A stretch of 64,000 nucleotides of DNA, taken from NCBI RefSeq assembly GCF_018129005.1, contig NZ_JAAEDL010000016.1, positions 62,001 to 126,000 of the forward strand, written 5' to 3'. The notes beneath the pieces were generated by a model that saw only the letters and a list, made by a program, of their open reading frames with translations, ran no database searches and had not been told where the DNA came from. This stretch comes from Neoroseomonas eburnea. GTDB lineage: Bacteria > Pseudomonadota > Alphaproteobacteria > Acetobacterales > Acetobacteraceae. The translations under genes and the position numbers were made by a program. Shown piece after piece: positions 11,273 through 19,524 of the stretch (positions are counted from its first letter, which is position 1; every line of letters begins with the position of its first letter).

Positions 11273-12439
11273 TCAGCCCTGCCGCGCGTATTGCACCGCG
11301 ACGCGCCCGATCCTCTCGCGCGCGATCACCAGCTTCATGATCTGCGCCGTGCCGTCGCCGATCTCGAGGCCCATGACGTCGCGCAGCCGCTGCTGGTGCG
11401 GCAGGTCCTTCGAATAGCCGGCATGGCCGTGGGTCAGCAGGCATTGGTGGATGACCTCCACCGCCGTCTTGGGCGCGAGCCACTTGCACATCGCCGCCTC
11501 GGAGGTGTGCGGCAGGCCGTGGTCGCGCAGCGCCAGGGTCTGGTAGCAGAGCATCCGCGCCGCGGCGAGCATGGTCTCCCCCTCGGCTAGGGGAAAGGTC
11601 ACGCCCTGGTATTGCGCCAGCGGCGCGCCGAAGGTCCGGCGTTCCTGGATGTAGGCCCAGCTCTCGTCGAGCGAGGCCTGCGCGGCGGCGATGCATTGCA
11701 GCCCGATCAGCGCGCGGCTGTAGTCGAAGCCCTGCATCACCTGCACGAAGCCGCGGTTCTCCTCGCCGAGCATGTGGTCCGCCGGCACCTTCACGCCGTC
11801 GAAGAAGACCGAGCCGCGCCCCACCGCGCAGGTGCCGAGATCGTCGAAGCGCGAGCGCGAGATGCCCGGCGCGTCGAGCGGCACGAGGAAGGCGCTGATG
11901 CCGCGCGCGCCGTCCTCGGGGCGGCCGCTGCGGGCGAAGACGACGATCCCATCGGCCTGGTCGGCGCAGCTGATCGAGGTCTTCTCGCCCGACAGCACCC
12001 AGCCATTGCCGGCGCGCTCGGCGCGCAGGGCGAGGTTGGCGGCGTCCGACCCGCCGCGCGGCTCGGTGAGGCCGATGGCGACGATCGCCTCCCCGCCGAC
12101 GATGCGCCGCACCCAGTCCTGCGCCAGCGGCGGTGCCGCGTGGCGCAGGATGATGCTGCCCATCAGCGAGCCGAGCAGCTGGACGTAGCTGACATTGATG
12201 TCGGCATGGGCCACCGCCTCGACCACCAGCCCCGCGGTCACGCAGGGCTGGCCGAGGCCGCCATGGCTGTCGGGCATCTCGGGCGCGATCAGGCCGAGCC
12301 CGCCCATCTCGCGCAGCAGCGCGCGATCGAGCGTGCCGGCCTGTTCGCGCGCGCGGTAGCCGGGCGCGAGCCGGGTGGCGGCGAAGCGGCGCGCGGCGTC
12401 GGAGATCGCCTGCTGCTCCTCGGTCGGTATGAAGCTCAT
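11273..12439 (-). CDS. aliB: AliB-like cyclohexanecarboxyl-CoA dehydrogenase
   Basis: 388-residue acyl-CoA dehydrogenase. Diagnostic stretches shared with recalled AliB proteins are YVQLLGSLMGSIILRHA, GLTEPRGGSDAANL, GEKTSISCADQADG, MQGFDYSRALIGLQC, and CLLTHGHAGYSKDLPHQQRL. It would oxidise cyclohexanecarboxyl-CoA to the 1-ene. At the place of the usual catalytic Glu (EGT in most relatives) it has D362 in EIGDGTAQIMKL, a conservative change that seems characteristic of alicyclic dehydrogenases. It is transcribed 38 bases downstream of the lyase-like gene and converges on aliA. Confidence 0.83.
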   Translation of the reverse strand: MSFIPTEEQQAISDAARRFAATRLAPGYRAREQAGTLDRALLREMGGLGLIAPEMPDSHGGLGQPCVTAGLVVEAVAHADINVSYVQLLGSLMGSIILRHAAPPLAQDWVRRIVGGEAIVAIGLTEPRGGSDAANLALRAERAGNGWVLSGEKTSISCADQADGIVVFARSGRPEDGARGISAFLVPLDAPGISRSRFDDLGTCAVGRGSVFFDGVKVPADHMLGEENRGFVQVMQGFDYSRALIGLQCIAAAQASLDESWAYIQERRTFGAPLAQYQGVTFPLAEGETMLAAARMLCYQTLALRDHGLPHTSEAAMCKWLAPKTAVEVIHQCLLTHGHAGYSKDLPHQQRLRDVMGLEIGDGTAQIMKLVIARERIGRVAVQYARQG

Positions 12440-12477
12440 TCGTAGTTCCCTCGCGGATGTCCCGCCCCTGGTTGCGA

Positions 12478-13458
12478 TCAGCCGTGGCCGGCGGCGGCAC
12501 CCGCCCGCGCGCGGTATGCCGCGAGCGAGCCGGCATGCATGACATGCCCGCCGAGCGGACGGCCGATGATGCGTTCGGCGAGGCGCGCCGCCTCGATCAG
12601 CTTCTCGAGGTCGAGGCCGGTCTCGATGCCCATCTCGTGGCAGAGGAACACCATGTCCTCGGTGCAGATGTTGCCCGCGCCCCTGCTGTCGCCATGCCCG
12701 GCGAAGGGGCAGCCGCCGAGCCCGGCGATCGAGCTGTCGAACAGATCGACGCCCATCTCGAGCGCCGCCAGCACGTTCGCCGCGCCGAGCCCGCGCGTGT
12801 CATGCAGGTGCAGGCCGATGCGCGTGGCGGGCAGCGCCTCGCGCAGCATGCCCACCAGCCGGCGGACCGATTGCGGATTGGCCCAGCCCATGGTGTCGGC
12901 GAGATAGACCTTCGGCAGCACGATGCCGCGCTCGGCGCAGATGCGGTGCGCCCAGACCAGCTCGTCCACCGCGCGGCGCGGCGGGATCTCGCCCTCGAAA
13001 TTGCAGCCGAAGGCGGCCATGACCAGCGCGCGCTCGACCGTCAGCCCCGCCTCGGCATAGAGGTCGAGCCAGCGCAGCACGCGCCCGCGCATCTCCTCGG
13101 CCGAGCAGTTGTTGTTGCGCCGCGCGAAGGCGTCGGAGGCATAGAGGCTGATCTTGCCGGCGAGATCGACGCCGGGCGTGGCGCGCGCGCGCTCGAAGCC
13201 CTGCTCGTTCAGCCAGACCGCCTCGTAGCGCACGCCGGGGCGGCGGCGGATGGCGGCGAAGAGCGCCTCGGAATCCGCCATCTGCGGCACCGCCCTGGGC
13301 GAGACGAAGGAGGCGACCTGCACCGCCTTGAGGCCGGTCTCGGCCAGCGCCTCGACCAGCGCCGCGCGCTGTTCGAGCGGATAGATCCGCGGCTCGATCT
13401 GGAAGCCCTCGCGCGGGCCTTCCTCGTGGAACTCGACGCGCTTCGGCAGATCGGACAT
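12478..13458 (-). CDS. HMG-CoA lyase-like protein (DRE-TIM metallolyase)
   Basis: 326-residue TIM-barrel lyase. The metal site is seen as H217 and H219 in GLHLHDTRG and N263 in GAGN; the catalytic cysteine is C250 in GLGGCPFAGHG. These enzymes cleave 3-hydroxy-3-methylglutaryl-CoA-like substrates by a retro-Claisen step to acetyl-CoA or acetate. The N-terminal metal/catalytic motif, PRDGLQ in classical HMG-CoA lyase, is PREGFQ here, so Asp is replaced by Glu. Being divergent from the Atu block, it is the natural candidate for the lyase step of that route. The ATG at 13458 follows GGGAGGAGGCC. Confidence 0.75.
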   Translation of the reverse strand: MSDLPKRVEFHEEGPREGFQIEPRIYPLEQRAALVEALAETGLKAVQVASFVSPRAVPQMADSEALFAAIRRRPGVRYEAVWLNEQGFERARATPGVDLAGKISLYASDAFARRNNNCSAEEMRGRVLRWLDLYAEAGLTVERALVMAAFGCNFEGEIPPRRAVDELVWAHRICAERGIVLPKVYLADTMGWANPQSVRRLVGMLREALPATRIGLHLHDTRGLGAANVLAALEMGVDLFDSSIAGLGGCPFAGHGDSRGAGNICTEDMVFLCHEMGIETGLDLEKLIEAARLAERIIGRPLGGHVMHAGSLAAYRARAGAAAGHG

Positions 13459-13553
13459 GCGTCCTGGCCTCCTCCCCATATGCGCCGGCGCGTTGCGCCC
13501 GCCGCGCCATCTTGCGGCATGAGGGCGCTGTCGCGCCAGCCGTCCCGGCGTCC

Positions 13554-13582
13554 TTGACAACCCTGTTCCGGCCCTCAATGAT
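13554..13582 (+). promoter_or_regulatory. Candidate sigma-70 promoter for the synthetase/Atu unit
   Basis: TTGACA (13554-13559), a 17-base spacer and AATGAT (13577-13582; 4 of 6 match to TATAAT) lie upstream of the plus-strand synthetase gene in an otherwise GC-rich gap. The -35 match is perfect and the spacing ideal. Confidence 0.55.
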
Positions 13583-13584
13583 TG
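13576..13584. promoter_or_regulatory. Candidate operator CAATGATTG overlapping the -10
   Basis: The 9-base palindrome CAATNATTG covers the -10 element and sits in the divergent region between the lyase-like gene and the synthetase. The same palindrome occurs upstream of the GntR gene at 38297-38305, so both may be bound by that regulator. Confidence 0.4.
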
Positions 13585-13742
13585 GACCACAAGAATGAGG
13601 CACGCGGCGCGACGCAGCCGCGGCCATGGGTGGGGAAGTTCAGGATGACGACTCGCTTGCGGGCCGCGGCGCGGCACGCCGGCGCGGGCTGCGGATCGCG
13701 GCGCGCGATGCGGAGCGGTTGCCGCTGCCGGGCGCGGCGTCC

Positions 13743-15857
13743 GTGACCGTCGGCTGCTGGCCCGCGACCGGCACGGTCGCGCCCTTCTTCGATGCGCGCT
13801 CGGTGGCGGTGATCGGCGCCTCGGCCGACCCGCTCAAGATCGGCGGCCGCCCCGTCGCCGGCCTGATCGAGGCCGGCTTCGAGGGCCGCATCCTGCCCGT
13901 CAACCCGAACTACCCGACGGTGCAGGGCCTGCCCGCCTATCGCTCCATCGTGGATGTGCCGGGCGAGGTCGATCTCGCCATCGTCTCGGTGCCGACGCGC
14001 GACGTGCATGGCGCCATCGAGGCCTGCGCGGCCAAGGGCGTGCGCGCCGCGGTGGTGTTCAGCGCCGGCTTCGCCGAGGTGGACGAGGCGGGGCGGCAGG
14101 CGCAGGAGAGCCTCGTCGCGCTGGCGCGCCGGCACGGCATGCGCCTGATGGGGCCGAACTGCATGGGCACGATCAACGTGCGCCGGCGGCTCATCGCCTC
14201 CTTCACCTACATCGTCTCGGGCAACTGGCCGAAGCCGGGCGGGGTCAGCATCGTCAGCCAGTCCGGCGCCTTCGGCTCCTATTGCCTCGGCCTCGCGCGC
14301 GACCAGGGGATCGGGATCAACCTCTGGGCCACCACGGGCAACCAGGCGGATGTGGATTTCACCGACACCCTGACCTATGCGCTCGAGGATCCCGAGACGC
14401 GCGTCGTGCTCGCCTATATCGAGGGCTGCGGCCGGCCGCAGGCGCTGGTGGGCGCGCTGGAACGCGCCCGCGCGCTGGGCAAGCCGGTGGTGATGATGAA
14501 GGTCGGCGCCTCGGATGTCGGCGCCGCGGCGGCGGCCTCGCACACCGCCTCGCTGGCCGGCGCGGACGAGGTCTATGACGCGCTGTTCCGCCAGTACGAC
14601 GTGCACCGCGCCCGCTCGCTCGAGGAGTTCCTCTCGATCGGCTACGCCTGCAACCTCGGGCGCTTCCCGACCACGCCGGCACTCGGCGTGCTGACCATCT
14701 CGGGCGGGGCGGGCGTGCTCACCGCCGACACCGCGCGGCGCGAGGGGCTCGACGTGCCGGAGCTGCCGGCCCCGGCGCAGGAGGAGCTGCGCGCGCTGGT
14801 GCCGGCGGGCGGGCTGCGCAACCCGGTGGACCTGACCGGCGCGGCGCTGCACGACTTCTCGCTGTGGCCGAAGTCGCTGCGGATCCTGATGCAGCAGGGC
14901 GGCTGCCCGACGGCGGTGCTGTTCATGGCCCATCTCGGCCGCAACCCCGTTTTCGTCGAGCGGCTGCGCCCGATCTTCGAGGCGCTGTCGGCCGAGTTCG
15001 CGGACCGCGTCTTCGCGCTGGCCATGGATGCCGCGCCGGAGGTCCGGCGCAGCCTCGAGGAGCGCGGCATGCTGGTCTATCGCGACCCGGTGGAGGCGAC
15101 GCGCGCCATCGCCGCGCTGGTGCGCTTCGGGCGCGCCTTCGCCGAGCGCGGCGCGGCCGGGCCGCCGCCGGTCCTGCCGCCGCAGCCGGATCTGCCGGCG
15201 GGCCCGCTCGACGAGCGCGCGGCCAAGGCGATCCTCGCCGGCGCCGGCATCCCGATGGTCCCCGACCGCCTCGCCCGCTCGGCGGAGGAGGCGGCGGCGG
15301 CGGCCGAGGCGCTGGGCTTCCCGGTGGCGATGAAGATCCTCTCCCCCGACATCGCCCACAAGACCGAGGTGGGCGGCGTGGCGCTCGGCCTCGCCTCGGC
15401 CACGGCGGTGCGCGACGCCTTCGCGCGCGTCAGCGCCTCGGCGCGGGAGAAGGCGCCCGGCGCGCGCATCGAGGGCGTGATCGTCTCCCCCATGGTCGCG
15501 CGCGGCACCGAGATGATCCTCGGCGTCCATCGCGACCCGGTCTTCGGGCCGGTGGTGATGGCCGGGCTCGGCGGGATCCATGTCGAGGCGCTCGGCGATG
15601 TCAGCTTCCGCGTCGCGCCTTTCGGCGAGGCCGAGGCGATGCGGATGCTGCGCGAGCTGCGCGCCTGGCCGCTGCTCGAAGGCGCGCGCGGGGCGCCGCC
15701 GGCCGATGTCGAGGCGCTGGCCGCCGCACTCGCGCGGCTGTCGGTCTTCGCCGACCGCCACCGCGACCGGCTGCTCGGCGTGGACGTCAACCCCTTCATC
15801 CTGCACCCGCGCGGGCGCGGCGGCGTCGCCGTGGACGCCCTGATCCAGACGCTCTGA
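13743..15857 (+). CDS. NDP-forming acyl-CoA synthetase (fused alpha/beta subunits)
   Basis: 704 residues from the GTG at 13743. Order: CoA-binding Rossmann domain (FFDARSVAVIGASADPLKIG), flavodoxin-like succinyl-CoA-ligase domains with VSQSGAFGSY and the phospho-histidine region ASHTASLAGADE, and a C-terminal ATP-grasp domain (DERAAKAILAGAGIP, then HKTEVGGVALGL). It would form acyl-CoA with ATP and release ADP and phosphate. An upstream in-frame ATG at 13626 would add 39 low-complexity Arg/Ala-rich residues before the conserved domain, so GTG is preferred, though its ribosome-binding site is weak. It heads the Atu-type unit and may activate its acid substrate. Confidence 0.78.
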   Translation: MTVGCWPATGTVAPFFDARSVAVIGASADPLKIGGRPVAGLIEAGFEGRILPVNPNYPTVQGLPAYRSIVDVPGEVDLAIVSVPTRDVHGAIEACAAKGVRAAVVFSAGFAEVDEAGRQAQESLVALARRHGMRLMGPNCMGTINVRRRLIASFTYIVSGNWPKPGGVSIVSQSGAFGSYCLGLARDQGIGINLWATTGNQADVDFTDTLTYALEDPETRVVLAYIEGCGRPQALVGALERARALGKPVVMMKVGASDVGAAAAASHTASLAGADEVYDALFRQYDVHRARSLEEFLSIGYACNLGRFPTTPALGVLTISGGAGVLTADTARREGLDVPELPAPAQEELRALVPAGGLRNPVDLTGAALHDFSLWPKSLRILMQQGGCPTAVLFMAHLGRNPVFVERLRPIFEALSAEFADRVFALAMDAAPEVRRSLEERGMLVYRDPVEATRAIAALVRFGRAFAERGAAGPPPVLPPQPDLPAGPLDERAAKAILAGAGIPMVPDRLARSAEEAAAAAEALGFPVAMKILSPDIAHKTEVGGVALGLASATAVRDAFARVSASAREKAPGARIEGVIVSPMVARGTEMILGVHRDPVFGPVVMAGLGGIHVEALGDVSFRVAPFGEAEAMRMLRELRAWPLLEGARGAPPADVEALAAALARLSVFADRHRDRLLGVDVNPFILHPRGRGGVAVDALIQTL

Positions 15858-15879
15858 GCGACACAACGAGGAGACGCGC

Positions 15880-17040
15880 ATGCTGTTCACCGAGGAACAC
15901 GAGGCCATCCGCCGCACGATCGCCCGGATCGTGAAGGAGGAGATCAATCCCCATGTCGATGAGTGGGAGAAGGCCGGCCGCTACCCCGCCCACCAGGTGA
16001 TGAAGATCCTGGGCAAGGCCGGGCTGCTCGGCATCACCCGCCCGCCGTCCTTCGGCGGCCTCGGCCTCGACTATTCCTACGAGACGGTGATGGCCGAGGA
16101 GCTCGGCCATGTCGCGGCGCAGGGCGTGTCCACCTCGATCGGGGTGCAGACCAACATGTGCTGCCCGGCGCTCGCGAAGCACGGCTCGGACGAGCTGCGG
16201 CGGGAATTCCTCGCGCCGCTGATCGCCGGCGACATGGTCGGCGCGATCGGCGTCAGCGAGGAGGGCGCGGGCTCCGACGTGGCGAGCATCCGCACCCATG
16301 CGCGGCGCGACGGCGACGACTACGTCATCAACGGCGGCAAGATGTGGATCACCAACGGCGCCCAGGCCGACTGGATCTGCCTGCTGTGCAACACCGGCGA
16401 GGAAGGCGCGCCGCACCGCAACAAGTCGCTCATCGTCGTGCCGATGAAGACCAAGGGCGTGACCGTGGCGCGCGTGCTGGACAAGCTCGGCCTGCGCTGC
16501 TCGGACACCGCGCAGATCTTCTTCGACGAGGTGCGCGTGCCGGTCCGCAACCGCATCGGGGAGGAAGGCAAGGGCTTCATCTACCAGATGGAGCAGTTCC
16601 AGGAGGAACGCCTCTACGGGGCCACGCGCAGCATCACGCAGCTCGAGGACGCGGTGGCGATGACGGCCGAATACACCGGCCAGCGCCAGGCCTTCGGGCG
16701 CGCCCTGCTCGACAACCAGTGGATCCAGTTCAAGCTCGCCGAATGGCAGACCGAGATCGAGGCGCTGCGCGCGCTGATCTACCGCGCGGTCGAGATCTAC
16801 GTGAATGGCGGCAACGTCACGCGGCTGGCCTCGATGGCGAAGCTCAAGGCGGGCCAGCTGCTGCAGGTGATCCCGAGCGGCTGCCTGCAGTTCTGGGGCG
16901 GCCAGGGTTTCATGTGGGAGAACCCTGTCTCGCGCATCTACCGCGATTCGCGCATCAGCTCGATCGGCGGCGGGGCCAATGAGGTGATGATGCAGATCAT
17001 CGCCAAGGACATGGGCCTGTCGCACCGGCAGCGGCATTGA
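15880..17040 (+). CDS. atuD: AtuD-like citronellyl-CoA dehydrogenase
   Basis: 386-residue acyl-CoA dehydrogenase. It matches recalled Pseudomonas AtuD in uncommon places: INPHVDEWEKAGRYP, GLGLDYSYETVMAEELG, NGGKMWITNGAQADWICLL, and CLQFWGGQGFMWENPVSRIY followed by SSIGGGANEVMM. The C-terminal EGT glutamate is missing (GGGANE); instead the helix-G position used by isovaleryl-CoA dehydrogenases is filled by E243 in EERLYGA. The expected reaction is citronellyl-CoA to geranyl-CoA, or an analogous branched substrate. It lies 22 bases after the synthetase and before the carboxylase genes. Confidence 0.82.
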   Translation: MLFTEEHEAIRRTIARIVKEEINPHVDEWEKAGRYPAHQVMKILGKAGLLGITRPPSFGGLGLDYSYETVMAEELGHVAAQGVSTSIGVQTNMCCPALAKHGSDELRREFLAPLIAGDMVGAIGVSEEGAGSDVASIRTHARRDGDDYVINGGKMWITNGAQADWICLLCNTGEEGAPHRNKSLIVVPMKTKGVTVARVLDKLGLRCSDTAQIFFDEVRVPVRNRIGEEGKGFIYQMEQFQEERLYGATRSITQLEDAVAMTAEYTGQRQAFGRALLDNQWIQFKLAEWQTEIEALRALIYRAVEIYVNGGNVTRLASMAKLKAGQLLQVIPSGCLQFWGGQGFMWENPVSRIYRDSRISSIGGGANEVMMQIIAKDMGLSHRQRH

Positions 17041-17059
17041 GGCGGCGGGAGGTCCGGCG

Positions 17060-18679
17060 ATGCCGGTGATCGAATCGCGGCTCGACACCGCAGCGCCCGC
17101 CTTCCACGACAACCGTGAGCGGATGCTGGCGGAGATCGCCCGCTTCCGCGCGCTCGAGGACAAGGTGCGGCAGCGTTCGGAGCGCGAGCGCGAACGCTTC
17201 CGCCGCCGCGGCCAGCTGCTCCCGCGCGAGAGGGTCGAGCTGCTGCTCGACCCCGGCGCGCCCTTCCTCGCCCTCTCCTCCCTTGCCGGGCTCGGCATGC
17301 ATGACGATGACGGGGTGGAGGAGGTGCTCGGCGGCGGGCTGATCGTGGGCATCGGCCAGGTCGCGGGCACGCGCGTGATGGTCATCGCCAATGACAGCGC
17401 CATCAAGGGCGGCACCACGGTGCCGATGGGCACCGAGAAGGCGCTGCGCGCGCAGGACATCGCCCTGCGCGAGAAGCTGCCGCTGATCCAGCTGGTCGAG
17501 AGCGGCGGCGGCAACCTGTTCCGCCAGGAGGAGACCTTCGTCCGCGGCGGGCGCAAGTTCTTCAACCAGGCGCGGCTCTCGGCGGCCGGCATCCCGCAGG
17601 TGACGGTGGTGCATGGCAGCTCGACCGCGGGCGGCGCCTATGTGCCGGGCATGTCGGACCATGTCATCATGGTGCGGCGGCGCGCCCGCGTCTTCCTCGC
17701 CGGCCCGCCGCTGCTGCGCGCCGCCACCGGCGAGATCGCCGACGACGAGGAACTCGGCGGCGCCGACATGCACGCGACCGGGCCGGGCACCACCGAATAC
17801 CTCGCGGAGGACGACGCCGACGCGATCGCCCTGGCGCGCGAGGTGGTGGAGAAGCTGTACTGGAACGACCGCCGGCCGGCGCTCGCGGTGCCGCCGGCCC
17901 GCCCGCCGCGCCACGCGGCCGAGGAGCTGCTCGGCTTGGTGCCGCCCCACCACCAGACGCCCTACGACATGCGCGAGATCCTCGCGCGCATCCTCGACGA
18001 TTCCGACTACCTGGAGTTCAAGGCCGCCTTCGACCCCTACACCATCTGCGGCCGCGGCCGGATCGAGGGCCACCCCTGCGGGCTGATCGGCAACAACGGG
18101 CCGATCACGCAGCGCGGCGCGGTCAAGGCGGCGCAATTCGTCCAGCTGTGCTGCCAGTCCGGCATCCCGATCATCTACCTGCAGAACACCACCGGCTACA
18201 TGGTGGGGCGCGAGGCCGAGACCGAGGGCATCGTCAAGCACGGCTCGAAGATGATCCAGGCGGTCACCAACGCCACCGTGCCGCAGATCACCGTCATCGT
18301 CGGCGGCAGCTTCGGCGCCGGCAATTACGGCATGTGCGGGCGCAGCTTCGACCCGCGCTTCCTGTTCTCCTGGCCCAATTCGCGCATCGCGGTGATGGGC
18401 GGCGAGCAGGCGGCCGGCGTGCTGTGCACCGTGACCGAGGCGAAGCTGCAGCGCGCCGGCAAGCCGGTGGAGGAGGAGCGGATCGCCACCCTGCGCCGCG
18501 AGATAATCGAGAAATACGACCGCGTCTCCACCGCGCTCTACGCCACGGCGCGGCTGTGGGACGACGGCATCATCGATCCGCGCGACACGCGCCGGGTGCT
18601 CGGGCTCTGCCTGTCGATCTGCCGCGAGGGCGCGCTGCGGCCGCTGAGCCCGATCACCTTCGGCGCGGCGCGCATGTGA
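17060..18679 (+). CDS. atuC: AtuC-like geranyl-CoA carboxylase, carboxyltransferase (beta) subunit
   Basis: 539-residue biotin-dependent carboxyltransferase with both crotonase-like halves (N domain with SGGGNLFRQEETF, C domain with GSFGAGNYGMCGRSFDPRF). The start MPVIESRLDT, the stretch FFNQARLSAAGIPQVTVVHG and the C-terminal STALYATARLWDDGIIDPRD agree with recalled AtuC better than with methylcrotonyl-CoA carboxylase LiuB. It transfers CO2 from biotin to the gamma-methyl of a 3-methyl-2-enoyl-CoA. It works with the biotin-carrying subunit two genes downstream. Substrate (geranyl-CoA versus a smaller or cyclic-derived one) is inferred. Confidence 0.82.
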   Translation: MPVIESRLDTAAPAFHDNRERMLAEIARFRALEDKVRQRSERERERFRRRGQLLPRERVELLLDPGAPFLALSSLAGLGMHDDDGVEEVLGGGLIVGIGQVAGTRVMVIANDSAIKGGTTVPMGTEKALRAQDIALREKLPLIQLVESGGGNLFRQEETFVRGGRKFFNQARLSAAGIPQVTVVHGSSTAGGAYVPGMSDHVIMVRRRARVFLAGPPLLRAATGEIADDEELGGADMHATGPGTTEYLAEDDADAIALAREVVEKLYWNDRRPALAVPPARPPRHAAEELLGLVPPHHQTPYDMREILARILDDSDYLEFKAAFDPYTICGRGRIEGHPCGLIGNNGPITQRGAVKAAQFVQLCCQSGIPIIYLQNTTGYMVGREAETEGIVKHGSKMIQAVTNATVPQITVIVGGSFGAGNYGMCGRSFDPRFLFSWPNSRIAVMGGEQAAGVLCTVTEAKLQRAGKPVEEERIATLRREIIEKYDRVSTALYATARLWDDGIIDPRDTRRVLGLCLSICREGALRPLSPITFGAARM

Positions 18680-18696
18680 CGGCGGGGAGCAGGAAG

Positions 18697-19515
18697 ATGG
18701 AAATCACCACCAGCCAGCATGAGGCGCTGGCGCTTGCCCGCCGCGGCATGCGGCTCGACGTGCTGTTCATCCGGCCGGAACGCCGCAACGCCATGAGCGT
18801 CGCGTTGAACCGGGAGATGCGCGCGCTGTTCGCGGCGCTGGTCGATGACCGCTCGGTCCGGCTGGTGGTGCTGCGCGGCGCCGGCGGCTGGTTCTGTTCG
18901 GGCGGCGACATGCGCGAGCGCGACCAGAGCCTGCACGACCCGAACGCGGATCCACGCGTCGCGGCGCGCGAGCGCAACCGCCTGGGCGGGGAGCTGTTCC
19001 GCGCCGTCAACCACGCGCCGCAGGTGGTCGTCGCGGTGGTCGAGGGGGCGGCGATGGGCGGGGGCTTCGGCCTCGCCTGTGCGGCCGACATCACCCTCAC
19101 CCGGCCCGACGCGCAATTCGCCATGCCGGAGGCGAGCATCGGCGTCGCCCCGGCGCAGATCGCCCCCTATGTGGTGCGGCGGCTTGGCCTGTCGCAGGCG
19201 CGCCGGCTTGCGCTGACCGCCGCGCGGATCGACGGGCGGGAGGCGGCGGCACTCGGCCTCGCGCATCACCTGTGCGAGGACGATGCGGCGATCGAGGCGC
19301 GCCTCGCCGAGATCGAGCGCGCCGTGCGGCGCTGCGGGCCGGGCGCGCTGGCGGGCACCAAGCGGGTGCTCAACGCCGCATCGCTGCTCGACGACGCGGC
19401 GATGATCGAATTCGCCGCCGAGGTCTTCGCCGATTGCGTCACCACCGAGGAAGGCATCGAGGGCACAAGGTCCTTCCTGGAAAAACGCCGCCCGGCCTGG
19501 GCCGGCGAGGCATAG
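18697..19515 (+). CDS. atuE: AtuE-like isohexenylglutaconyl-CoA hydratase
   Basis: 272-residue crotonase. It matches recalled AtuE at GGGFGLACAADITLTRPDAQF, MPEASIGVAPAQIAPYVVRRLGLSQ, and ARRLALTAARIDGREAAALGL (each quoted in part). The first catalytic glutamate is replaced by Gly (GGGFGL) while the second is kept in MPEASIG, as in AtuE proteins. It would hydrate the carboxylated enoyl-CoA to a 3-hydroxy-3-branched glutaryl-CoA, the substrate of the lyase. It follows the carboxyltransferase after 17 bases, with AGCAGGAAG as ribosome-binding site. Confidence 0.78.
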   Translation: MEITTSQHEALALARRGMRLDVLFIRPERRNAMSVALNREMRALFAALVDDRSVRLVVLRGAGGWFCSGGDMRERDQSLHDPNADPRVAARERNRLGGELFRAVNHAPQVVVAVVEGAAMGGGFGLACAADITLTRPDAQFAMPEASIGVAPAQIAPYVVRRLGLSQARRLALTAARIDGREAAALGLAHHLCEDDAAIEARLAEIERAVRRCGPGALAGTKRVLNAASLLDDAAMIEFAAEVFADCVTTEEGIEGTRSFLEKRRPAWAGEA

Positions 19516-19524
19516 GGGGCGCCG

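Noticed and set aside
13626..13742. ATG at 13626 as start of the NDP-forming synthetase
   Set aside because: It would add 39 low-complexity residues ahead of the conserved CoA-binding domain, but it cannot be excluded because the GTG at 13743 has a weak ribosome-binding site.
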